A stretch of DNA of 64,000 nt from JADGRB01 sp963835825. GTDB taxonomy: Bacteria; Myxococcota_A; Polyangia; Fen-1088. Below, piece by piece: positions 52,797 through 61,573 of this stretch (position 1 is the first letter of the stretch; every line of letters begins with the position of its first letter). The stretch covers positions 1,240,001 through 1,304,000 of the forward strand of contig CAWIGZ010000001.1 of assembly GCA_963835825.1 (NCBI GenBank), read 5' to 3'. The notes under the pieces were generated by a model, which did no database searches, had not been told where the DNA came from, and saw only the letters and a list, made by a program, of their open reading frames with translations. The translations under genes and the position numbers were made by a program.

Positions 52797-54104
52797 ATGA
52801 TCTCACGGTGGATGCGGACCCTCGCCCAGCCCTACCAAACTCGCGCCGCGCTGGCTGCCTGGATGTTGACCGTGGTGGCCTGCTCGCGGGCACAACCGAA
52901 GACCGAGCAAACCCACCTTCAAGGGTATCTGGACGATCGCTCGTTTCGGCGCGCAGCGCTGATCGATTCGCTGGTGAGCCAAGACAACGAGTACGCTCGA
53001 TTGCGGCTGGCGCGGTACGCCACCGGCGACGCGCGCGATTGGGACGGCTTGCCCGTCTGGAACCCTCGCGTGGCGACGGTTCGCAGCGGTGACCTCGCCG
53101 GCGGACGCGCGTCCACCGATCCAGGCCGACGGGTCGTCGCCGATTCGGACCAACATCGGCTCCCTGACCGGGCGGCGCTGCGGGCCCTCGGCGAAGAAGC
53201 CTTCTTCACCTATCCGGTCCAGCTGGCCCCGTCGGTCGCCATCGATGCTGCAGCGGTCGAGCGATACGGGCTGTGGATCGATCGCGACCGCGGGGTGAGT
53301 GGCCTGGTCTGGGCCGAGATGCCGGATGGTCAGCGTCGGGTCGAGCTCACCTGCGCCAGCTGCCACGCGGACGTCATCGGCGGCCGGCTGGTTGTGGGCG
53401 CGCCCAACGGGCGCCTCGACCTCGGGCGGATGGTCGCCGATGCCGGTGCCCGGACCGGGAGGCCTCAACGTCACCTGCGCGCATGGGGGCCCGGGCGGGT
53501 GGATGTCACCACGAGCGACGGAAGCGTCCCCGAACGAATGGCCGATCTGCGTCCGATTCGGTGGGCGTCCCATCTTCACTACGACGCGACCCTGCGACAG
53601 CAGAGCGTGGTCGCGCTGGCGATCCGGATCGAGACGCTCATCATCACGTCCAAGGACCAGGCCCTCCGCCCGCCGCGGATTCTGGCGCTGGCGCTGGCGG
53701 AGTTCTTGTGGAGCCTGAGCGACACTCTGGGGCCCGTGCCGTCCGCCCCGTCAGCGGGATCCAATCTTTTCTCTCATCACTGCTCCGGGTGTCACACTGG
53801 ACCCGATCTGGGCGGTGGTCCGGTGTCGCTTGCCATGGTGGGAACGGACCCGACCCTTGGTCGGTCACCCGAACGCGGGACCGGAAGCTATCGGATTCCC
53901 TCTCTGCGCGGCGTCGGAAGCCGCGCCACGTTGCTGCACGACGGCACGGTGGCGAGTCTGACGGCGCTACTCGATCCGCATCGTTTGGAAGCAACGTATG
54001 CCGGGGGCGCGCATGGTGCGGGCCCGGTGCCGGGGCATCGATTCGGACTGGACCTCGACGAGGCGCAACGGACCGCTCTTGTGGCTTACCTGGACGCCCT
54101 GTAA
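52797..54104 (+). CDS. di-heme cytochrome c peroxidase-like lipoprotein
   Basis: 435 residues. Signal ends VVAC (Cys29), a possible lipobox. Two heme c attachment motifs, CASCH in ELTCASCHADVIGG and CSGCH in SHHCSGCHTGPDLGGG, spaced about 145 residues apart. The end region YRIPSLRGVGSRATLLHDGT is typical of MauG/cytochrome c peroxidase relatives. Probably a periplasmic or surface redox protein. Single gene. Confidence 0.85.
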   Translation: MISRWMRTLAQPYQTRAALAAWMLTVVACSRAQPKTEQTHLQGYLDDRSFRRAALIDSLVSQDNEYARLRLARYATGDARDWDGLPVWNPRVATVRSGDLAGGRASTDPGRRVVADSDQHRLPDRAALRALGEEAFFTYPVQLAPSVAIDAAAVERYGLWIDRDRGVSGLVWAEMPDGQRRVELTCASCHADVIGGRLVVGAPNGRLDLGRMVADAGARTGRPQRHLRAWGPGRVDVTTSDGSVPERMADLRPIRWASHLHYDATLRQQSVVALAIRIETLIITSKDQALRPPRILALALAEFLWSLSDTLGPVPSAPSAGSNLFSHHCSGCHTGPDLGGGPVSLAMVGTDPTLGRSPERGTGSYRIPSLRGVGSRATLLHDGTVASLTALLDPHRLEATYAGGAHGAGPVPGHRFGLDLDEAQRTALVAYLDAL

Positions 54105-54147
54105 ACTCGATCCCCAGCCTTTGTTCTTAGACTCGATTCTTAACCTT

Positions 54148-54152
54148 GGAGG
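54148..54152 (+). promoter_or_regulatory. ribosome binding site that sets the next start
   Basis: GGAGG lies directly against the ATG at 54153 but 6 bases before the ATG at 54159, so the second ATG (MNVCGSAG) is the better start. Confidence 0.6.
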
Positions 54153-54158
54153 ATGGCA

Positions 54159-54956
54159 ATGAACGTTTGTGGGAGTGCTGGCAGGTGTCTGGGCGCGATC
54201 ATTGCCGTTTGTGCCTTCGGGTGTAAGCAGGATCTGGCGACCGGTCGGGGTGGAACCGGAGGGCAGTTCGGAACCACGGGCGCCGGAGGTGCGGTGTCCA
54301 GCACCGGCGGCAGGAGCATGGGCGGCGGCGGGGATGCCGGTTACGGGGGCGGGACGGGCGGCGTCGGGACGGGCGGCGTCGGTGGGGCGGGTGGCCTGGC
54401 TGGCGCGGGAGGACACCCGATAAGCGCCGTTCCGCCGTTGCATCGTCCAACTGCGGCCGTCTGCTCCGATGCCGGCGGGCCCCTTTCTGGGTACGATGGC
54501 GGCACGCGCTTCCCCGTCGCCGACGGCGGGGACATCCGGTGCACGACAGACAGTATGTGTCCCGCCTGTTCGAACGGCCTGCCTGATCGTTGCGTCTCTG
54601 TCGCCGTGTTGATCAACGGAGGCGTGGGCGGCGCAGCCGGTTCTCTTTGCGCTTGCGACCAGTGCACCGGCGACCAGGATTGCGGCTCGAAAGGCGTTTG
54701 TGCCTGTGGCACGCTCGGGGGCAACATCTGCCTGCCCGGCAACTGCCGGGTCGATAGCGATTGCGGGCCCGGGGGATACTGCTCGCCTTCGAGTCCGCGG
54801 GCTTGCGGAACAGGCGACCTGGGGTACTACTGCCATACCGCTCAGGATCAGTGCCGCGCTGACGCTGACTGCTCTGGCCTCGGATATTCGCCCTACTGCG
54901 CCTACTCGATCGAAGCGGCAATCTGGACGTGCGCAATGGGTCGCTGCGCAGGATAG
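54159..54956 (+). CDS. Gly-rich, Cys-rich lipoprotein
   Basis: 265 residues. Lipobox FGC at Cys22, a Gly-rich linker to about 90, then four Cys-rich units (MCPACSNGLPDRCVSV, CACDQCTGDQDCGSKGVC, CRVDSDCGPGGYCSPS, CRADADCSGLGYSPYC) of the dickkopf/EB-like type found in many Myxococcota surface proteins. Related in motif to the tail at 8991. Unknown function. Confidence 0.75.
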   Translation: MNVCGSAGRCLGAIIAVCAFGCKQDLATGRGGTGGQFGTTGAGGAVSSTGGRSMGGGGDAGYGGGTGGVGTGGVGGAGGLAGAGGHPISAVPPLHRPTAAVCSDAGGPLSGYDGGTRFPVADGGDIRCTTDSMCPACSNGLPDRCVSVAVLINGGVGGAAGSLCACDQCTGDQDCGSKGVCACGTLGGNICLPGNCRVDSDCGPGGYCSPSSPRACGTGDLGYYCHTAQDQCRADADCSGLGYSPYCAYSIEAAIWTCAMGRCAG

Positions 54957-55016
54957 CCGTCGCCCACCTCGCTTCCCCGATGGTGCCGCGCGCTGGAGCG
55001 TGAGGAGGAGGTCCGG

Positions 55017-57762
55017 TTGGCGTCGCTACTGTGCGTGATGTTCTTCTTCTCCGGGGCGGCGGGGCTGTTGTTCGAGACCCTGTGGTTTCGGGTCGCGGGG
55101 GTCGCGCTCGGCAACGGCCTTTGGGCCTCCAACATCGTGCTGGCGAGCTTCATGGCCGGGCTGGCCGTCGGCAACGCGATCGCCGCCCGTCACGGGCGCC
55201 TGCTTGCGACGTCCGGTGAGGCTCTATGCCGTCACCGAAGCGTCGTCGGTGTCGTCGGCGTCGCCGTCGTCTTCCTGCTGCCCGCCAGCAGCCCGACGCT
55301 GGGGCGGCTCTTCAGCCATCTCGTCGCCGCGGGGCTGGCTGGTGAACCTGCTGCGCGGCTCGGCGTGGCTTTTTCTCTGATGCTGGTTCCCGCCACGGCG
55401 ATGGGTTTGACGTTGCCGCTGCTCGCCAAGGCCCTGACCGGCTTCGACGTCAATTTCGGACGCGTGCTGGGCCGCCTCTACGGGTGGAACACGCTCGGCG
55501 CCATGGCCGGAGCGCTCGGGGGCGAGCTCTGGCTGATCGAATGGCTTGGGCTCGGGGCCACGGCGCTGGTGGCCGGCGCGCTCAACCTCGCGGCCGCGGT
55601 TGCCGCGCTGACGCTGGCCGGACGTCGCAGTGAGCAGCTGCCGGCGACGCCTGTCGTTCGGGAGAGCACGTCGGCAGTGGGCGGCGGCCGCGCCAGGCGC
55701 CTGCTGGCGGCCGCGTTTCTGGCCGGCGCGACGCTGCTGGCGCTGGAGGTCGTCTGGTTTCGTTTCCTGCAGCTCTTCGTTTACGGGACCAGCTTCATCT
55801 TCGCGGCGATGCTGGCGGTGGTTCTGCTGGGCATCGGTGCCGGCGGCGTGATCGCCGCGCGCTGGCTGGGTCGGGATCCGCGGGCGCACCGCTTCGCCCC
55901 TCTGGTGGCGCTGGCGGCCGGGCTCGCCGTCGAGCTCTGCTACGCCGTGTTCGATCCCCACGTCGACGGCGTGGTGTTCACCACCGACGACAGGCTGGGG
56001 GCGGCGTCGCTGTTCTTGCGCCTGATGCTGCCGACCTCCGTCCTCTCCGGCCTCCTGTTCACGATGCTGGGGGCGGCGCAACGGGAGGAGTGCGGCGAGG
56101 CGGCCGAGACCGCCGGCAAGCTCACCCTCGCCAACACGCTCGGCGCCATGTCGGGCGCGCTGCTGGCCGGCTTCGTCTTGCTCCCCCGGCTGGGCGTCGA
56201 GAAGACCCTCTTCGGCTCGATGCTGGCGTACGGGTTGATCGCCGGCTTGGCCACGGTCGGTTCGGCCACCGCGGCGCCGGGGCTCCGCCGGCCGGTGCTG
56301 GTGGCTGCGTTGGGCCTGTCCGCGATCGGGTGCGGCGCTGTTTCCGTTCGGCCTGATGAGGGGGAAATTCGTGCCCCTGGTGGTGGAGCGCTACCAGTCC
56401 CCGGAGACCAAGCTGCTGGCGGTGCGCGAGGGGCTGACCGAGACGGTCATCTACTTGCGCAACTATTTCCGCGGGCGTCCGCTTCACGAGCGGTTGATGA
56501 CCAACGGGTACTCGATGTCCGCGACCACCTTCCGCGGCCGCCGCTACATGAGCCTCTACGTGAACTGGAGCCTGGCGGTCAATCCGGGCGCGCGCAAGGC
56601 GCTGCTGATCAGCTACGGCATCGGCACGACGGCCAAGGCCCTCACCGACGCCCGGCAGCTCGAATCGATCGACGTGGTCGACATCTCGCGCGACATCCTC
56701 GAGCTCGGACCGCTGGCCTTTCCGGAGACGCCCCCGCCGCTCGCCGATCCGCGGGTGCGCGTGCACGTCGAGGACGGCCGCTTCTTCCTGCAGACGACCG
56801 ACGAGACGTTCGACCTCATCACCGCGGAGCCGCCTCCGCTCCGCGGGGCCGGGATCACCAACCTCTACTCGCGCGAATATTTCCAGCTCGCCCACGATCG
56901 GCTGCGGGACGGCGGCGTGCTGACCTACTGGTTGCCCGTCAATCAGCTGTGGCTGGCGGAGACCAAGGCGATCATCCGCGGATTTTGCGACGCGTTCCCG
57001 GACTGCAGCCTCTGGAGCGGCGCCGGGCTGCAATGGATGCTGGCCGGCACGCGCGGCCTGCACGGTCCCCGGCCCGAGGAACAGTTCACCGCGCAATGGC
57101 GCGATCCGCGCGTCGCCCCGGAGCTGGCCGACCTGGGGTTCGAGCAGCCGGAGGCGCTGGGCGCCACCTTCCTGGCCGACGCGGCGACGCTGGCGGAGCG
57201 GACCCGGGGCGTGCCTCCGCTCGACGATGATCATCCGGGCCGCATCTCGGCCCGGTACCCACGCGACGAAAACGGGGATCCGAGCTACCGGACGTGGATG
57301 CAGCCCGGGAAGCTGCGCGAGCATTTCGAGTCGAGCGCGTTCATCCGCGACGTCTGGCCGCCCGCGCTGCGCCTGCGCACGGCGGACGCTTTCGCGCCGC
57401 AAGCCTTGCTCGACGACCTGAGCGTCTGGGGACATTTCAACCGGATCGCGTCGCTGCGCGGGGTCCTCACCCTGTCGTCGCTGCACACCTTGCCGCTGCT
57501 GTTGATGGGGACCGAGCCGGCCGTTCAGCGCATCGCCGTGCCGCTCTACGAAGCGGGCGCCCGCGACGCCGGCCTGGAGTTCGAGATGGGTGCGCGCGCC
57601 ATCTCCGAGCGCGACTACCAGGCGGCGGCGCAACACCTGGCCCTCGTGACCGAGGGGCCCCGCACCAGGCAGGCGGCCGTGCTGAGGACGCTGGCGCTCG
57701 AGTTGCTGGGCGAGGGAGCGGCGGCGCGACGGTCTCCGTCGAGCGCCCAAGGTGCGCCGTGA
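55017..57762 (+). CDS. fused membrane/spermidine synthase-like protein, frameshifted
   Basis: About 910 residues if restored. The first 430 residues are ten hydrophobic segments starting FFFSGAAGLLFETLWFRVAG, the membrane module fused to many bacterial spermidine-synthase-like proteins. Then GYSMSATTFRGRRYMSLYVN, LLISYGIGTTAKALTD, DVVDISRDILEL and LYSREYFQLAHDRLRDGGVL form the Rossmann-type aminopropyltransferase-like domain, though true substrate residues are not clear. A frameshift near 56330 (IGCGAV | ALFPFGLMRG) splits it; a compensating pair of shifts also appears near 55205-55240. Start is TTG 55017 with GAGGAGG upstream. Confidence 0.78.
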
Positions 57763-57796
57763 GGACGCGGCGCGCGGTCAGCGGACCTTCCTGCCC

Positions 57797-58324
57797 TCAG
57801 TTCTCTAGGGCACCCGCCTGGATCCAGGCCCGGATGAGATCGATGTCCGCCGCCGCCATGTGAGGGCGCCCCTGCGGCATCGAGCCCGACTGCAGCACGG
57901 TGACCAGCTCCGACGAGTCGGGCGAGCCCGGCACCAGCCGGCGGCTGATGGTCGCGTAGCCCATCTGCGCGGTGGAGAGGTCGAGCCCCTTTTGGATCCC
58001 CGGATCGTGACAGGACGCCCCGGTGCAGTTCGAGGGGTTGCTCTGATTGACGAGCAGGTTCTGGTAGATGCCGCTCCAGGTGGCCACCGGGGCGGCGTCC
58101 ATCCCGGCGCCGGGAGGGCCCGCGTCGGTCGGGTGCGCGTCGCGCGCGGTGCTGTTCGCGTCCCGCGTCGCGGCATCCCTCGTCGCCGCGTCCGTCGTCG
58201 CTGCATCCGTCGCGCTTCCGTCGTTGCCGCGTGACGCGACGACGTTTCCCGGGCTGCCGCTGTTCGCCCCGCCACATCCCGCGAACGCGATCAGCACCAC
58301 CACTGCCAGGCGCAATGAGACCAT
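57797..58324 (-). CDS. lipoprotein with cytochrome c-like end
   Basis: 175 residues from ATG 58324 (GGAGAG upstream). Lipobox AGC at Cys17, an Asp/Ala/Thr linker with repeated DAATRD units, then QNLLVNQSNPSNCTGASCHD and GSMPQGRPHMAAADIDLIRA, typical of planctomycete-type cytochrome c domains ending in a helix IRAWIQAGA. The heme motif here is C-x4-CH rather than C-x2-CH, common in this Myxococcota family. Confidence 0.75.
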   Translation of the reverse strand: MVSLRLAVVVLIAFAGCGGANSGSPGNVVASRGNDGSATDAATTDAATRDAATRDANSTARDAHPTDAGPPGAGMDAAPVATWSGIYQNLLVNQSNPSNCTGASCHDPGIQKGLDLSTAQMGYATISRRLVPGSPDSSELVTVLQSGSMPQGRPHMAAADIDLIRAWIQAGALEN

Positions 58325-58474
58325 CTCTCCACCTCCCAACCCCGAGCTCACCCAACCCCGACCTCTTCTCCCGACAGAACGTGGGTTCCGCCGGCCCAAC
58401 GTCCATGATCGGCGATGAAATTACGGCCTGGACTGGTTCGTGCTCAGACTCACCCCGGGAGACCGGTTCGGCGG

Positions 58475-59269
58475 TCAGAACGCCGTGGTGAAGACGAGCG
58501 CGATCTTCTTCGGCGAACCGAACGTGCCCTCTCGGTAAGCGGCGAGGTCGTCGATGCTCGAGGTCGGCTGGGTGAAGATGATGGCCTCGCCGATCACCGC
58601 GCCCGAAACCGCATTGAAGCCGCCCGCCAGCCAGTGGTCGTAGCCGAGGCCCAGGAAGAGACCGACCCCCGCGTTCAGCGCGACATTGACCACGTGGTAC
58701 CACCAGCGCCGGCCGTCGGCCTGGTTCTCGGCGTCGCGGACCAGCTTGGCTTCGGCGCTCGCCAGCAGGGGGCAGAGATCGGACCCTGGTCGCCAGGCCG
58801 TGAGCTCGGCGTGGAGAGCGCGGGAATCACCGACCACGTCGAGCGGGGCGATCAAGAGCGGCACGATCCCGACCACCGTGGTCGCCGCTCCCGCGTACCA
58901 GTCGATGCGATCCTCGGGCGGGACGAACGCCAGCGGCACCAGGTTCCCGATGGTGGCGACCACCAGTCCAGCCCCCCAGCCCCAGGTCCACAGCCGCGCG
59001 CGCTGGGCGGTGCGGGCCAGGTGGGCGTCGATCCAGCGCAGTCGCATTTCGGCGTCGACGGCGAGCAAGGCAGGGCTCCCCCCGAGCACGCTCGGGCATC
59101 GACCGGCGGTTTGCGCCCGCGCCGTCGAGGCGAAGAGGGATGACAGAGACAACAAACAGAAGACGGCTGCCGCACGAAGCCACCGCGCGGATCCCCGACG
59201 GGTCGGTCCAGGACCTGCGCCAAGACGCCTGCGAAGACCTGTGCTACGAAGCGGGTGAGCGATGTTCAT
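58475..59269 (-). CDS. exported membrane protein, unknown function
   Basis: 264 residues. Signal peptide ends TARAQ near residue 53 after a long basic start, then CPSVLGGSPALLAVDAEMRL, and four hydrophobic segments (WTWGWGAGLVVATIGNLVPL, AGAATTVVGIVPLLIAPLDV, VNVALNAGVGLFLGLGYDHW, AVSGAVIGEAIIFTQP). The pattern resembles other multi-helix envelope proteins in this window (8280, 2920). Its start overlaps the divergent start of the next gene by 8 bases. Confidence 0.7.
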   Translation of the reverse strand: MNIAHPLRSTGLRRRLGAGPGPTRRGSARWLRAAAVFCLLSLSSLFASTARAQTAGRCPSVLGGSPALLAVDAEMRLRWIDAHLARTAQRARLWTWGWGAGLVVATIGNLVPLAFVPPEDRIDWYAGAATTVVGIVPLLIAPLDVVGDSRALHAELTAWRPGSDLCPLLASAEAKLVRDAENQADGRRWWYHVVNVALNAGVGLFLGLGYDHWLAGGFNAVSGAVIGEAIIFTQPTSSIDDLAAYREGTFGSPKKIALVFTTAF

Positions 59270-60038
59270 GACCTCGTCAAAAAAGGCATCGCTCTTGCTC
59301 TCGATTCACGACGTCTCGCCGCTGACGCTATCAGAATGCGAGCAGGCGGTCGCGCTTTTGGCCGAGCTCGGCGTCGGCCCGTCGGCCCTCACGGTGCTGG
59401 CCATCCCTCAGCACGAGGGGCGCGCTCCGCTCGATGCCCATCCGCCGACGATCGCATTTCTGCGCGGCCTCGAGGCGGCGGGAGCCCGTCTGGTCATGCA
59501 TGGACTCACCCATCGGATGAGCGGTCGGGCCTGGACTCCGCCGGGGTTCTTTCGGGCCCACCTGTTCGCGCGCGGGCAGGGGGAGTTTCACGCCAGCGAC
59601 GCCGACGACGCGAACCGCAGGTTGGACGAGGGGACTGCGATTCTCCGCCGCGCGGGCCTGGAAGCGGCGGCCCGCTCGTTCGTCCCCCCGGCCTGGTTGC
59701 TGTCGCCGGCCGCCCGCGCCGTGGTGGCCGAGCGGGGATTCGAGCTCTACGAGCTCTTCAACGGGATCATCCACGACGGCAATCGATACGCGCGCCGGGT
59801 GATCGGCTGGGGCTCGCTGAACGCGATCGAAGCGGTCGCCACGTCGCTCTACGCCGACCTCCAGAGTGCGACCACCGACGGCGATGTGCGCGTGGCGATC
59901 CATCCGGCCGACATGCGGCGGCCCCGACAGCGGCGGGCCATCGGGCGCGCGGTGGCCCGCTTGCTGTCACGAATGCATCCTCAGAGCTACACCGCCTACC
60001 TGATGAACCAGCGGAACCTTGCCGCCCGCGACATCTGA
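59262..60038 (+). CDS. DUF2334/polysaccharide deacetylase-like protein
   Basis: 258 residues. SIHDVSPLTLSECEQAVALL (metal-site Asp), LVMHGLTHRMSG (metal-site His pair), FVPPAWLLSPAARAVV and VAIHPADMRRP are the ordered motifs of DUF2334, a branch of the NodB-type deacetylase fold. Probably removes acetyl groups from a polysaccharide. First gene of a likely three-gene operon. Confidence 0.85.
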   Translation: MFMTSSKKASLLLSIHDVSPLTLSECEQAVALLAELGVGPSALTVLAIPQHEGRAPLDAHPPTIAFLRGLEAAGARLVMHGLTHRMSGRAWTPPGFFRAHLFARGQGEFHASDADDANRRLDEGTAILRRAGLEAAARSFVPPAWLLSPAARAVVAERGFELYELFNGIIHDGNRYARRVIGWGSLNAIEAVATSLYADLQSATTDGDVRVAIHPADMRRPRQRRAIGRAVARLLSRMHPQSYTAYLMNQRNLAARDI

Positions 60039-60062
60039 CTTACCCTTGGAAGAACAGCGCCG

Positions 60063-61298
60063 ATGCACTCCGGGAACCTGACCGACGCCGACACCGACGG
60101 GGCCGCCGGCGCTTCGCGCGACGATGCCGGGAACGCGTCGACGTCGGGGCGGCTCGTTCTGGCTCCGGCGAACCCGAACGACGCCGCGCCCTTGCCGTTC
60201 GATCTGGTGCTCTGGGGCGCGGGCATCAACGTGGCGGTACGTTCCATCTTCCGGCGTCTGTTCGGGTGGAAGCGTTACCGCGGCGAGCCGCAAGAGATCT
60301 GCCGGCGGGTGGTCGAGTCCTGCTGGACGGGCGAGTTCTTCGCCGGCTCCGGCGGTCACTTCAAGCAGTTCTGGACCCGCGACCTGGCGATGTGCACCCC
60401 CGCGCTCTGCCGGATGGGACTTCGCGACAAGGTCGTCCAATCGCTCGCCTGGGGGCTCGCTCGCTTCGAGAAGGCCGGCCGCATCACGACCACCATCTTC
60501 AACGGCAGGTTCCCCCGCGACGTGTACGCCTACGGCAGCGATTCACTGCCGATGCTCTTGTTTGCGCTGCGCTCGGCGGAGGCCACTCATTTGATTGATC
60601 GGCATCGGGCGTTGTTGGCGCGCGAGATCGAAGGGTACGTGAAGACGGTCTTCGATCCGAAGCTGGGGATGGCGCGGGCGGACGGTTACTTTTCGGGACC
60701 GCGAGACTGCATGACCGGACGTTCGACCGTCTTCGCCAACACCATGCTCGGCCTTCTGGGCCGGCTGCTCGATGTCGACGACCGCCTCCCCAATCCGCTG
60801 GCGGGGCATGACATGGCGGAGGTGCTGGTCCGGCAATTCTGGATGGGGAGCCACTTCCGGGACTCGCTCTGCCGGCAGATTCCTTCGGGCGACGCCAACC
60901 TGTGGCCGTTCTTCTTCGAGGTGGTGACGGACACCGAGATGCAGCGGCGCGCCTGCGCGACGCTCGAAGAGCGCGGCTTCACCCAGCCCGTGCCGCTGCG
61001 CTACTTCGAGAAGCGCCTTCCGGAGGCGGAGCTGCCGGTGCCGAGGGCGTTCACGCCGAACTACCAGGGCGATCCGAGCTGGATGCAGCTCGCGCCGGCC
61101 TATCTCCACGTTCTGAAATCGATCGATCGCCCCCTGATGGAGGCTCACCGGGCCAGGATGGCCGCGCTGATCGTCCGCGATCAGAACTATCTCGAGCTCT
61201 ACACGCCCGCCGCGAAGCCCTACCAGGGGAGGGCGTTCCTCTACTATGCCGACCAGGGGATGATCTGGGCGGCGATGTTTCTCGATCTCTATTCGTGA
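60063..61298 (+). CDS. six-hairpin glycosidase-like protein
   Basis: 411 residues, no signal. HFKQFWTRDLAMCTPALCRM, GRITTTIFNGRFPRDVYAYG, CMTGRSTVFANTMLGLLGRL and YYADQGMIWAAMFLDLY fit the (alpha/alpha)6 toroid of glycogen-debranching and related glycosidases, with the acidic WTRDLAM and ADQG regions as candidates for catalysis. 24 bases after the deacetylase-like gene. Confidence 0.7.
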   Translation: MHSGNLTDADTDGAAGASRDDAGNASTSGRLVLAPANPNDAAPLPFDLVLWGAGINVAVRSIFRRLFGWKRYRGEPQEICRRVVESCWTGEFFAGSGGHFKQFWTRDLAMCTPALCRMGLRDKVVQSLAWGLARFEKAGRITTTIFNGRFPRDVYAYGSDSLPMLLFALRSAEATHLIDRHRALLAREIEGYVKTVFDPKLGMARADGYFSGPRDCMTGRSTVFANTMLGLLGRLLDVDDRLPNPLAGHDMAEVLVRQFWMGSHFRDSLCRQIPSGDANLWPFFFEVVTDTEMQRRACATLEERGFTQPVPLRYFEKRLPEAELPVPRAFTPNYQGDPSWMQLAPAYLHVLKSIDRPLMEAHRARMAALIVRDQNYLELYTPAAKPYQGRAFLYYADQGMIWAAMFLDLYS

Positions 61299-61573
61299 GC
61301 GCGGCGCGGAGCGCCAATCGGTCGCGCGTCGCCGCGCTGATTCAGTTGCCGCCCGCGAGGGCCGTGAGATTCGTCACAGTGACATGCGTCGCGGAAACGT
61401 CCGTTGCTGGCGTTGGTTGCCGCAGGTCGATGCTTCTCCGGCGTCGATCGGCAACGACCTCGGCCGGCGAATGACGATTATTTGATGCCCGCTGGTCCCT
61501 TTTCGGGGCCGGTTCAGCTGGACAGTTTGGAATTTCTCGGTAGTGTCGTCGTCCCCTGAGCGCCCCCGCCTCA
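61299..61573. other. intergenic region, possible promoter of the PHP-glycosyltransferase gene
   Basis: 275 bases with no gene; a less GC-rich part (GACGATTATTTGATGCC, GGACAGTTTGGAATTTC near 61475-61540) precedes the next gene and may hold its promoter. Confidence 0.35.
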
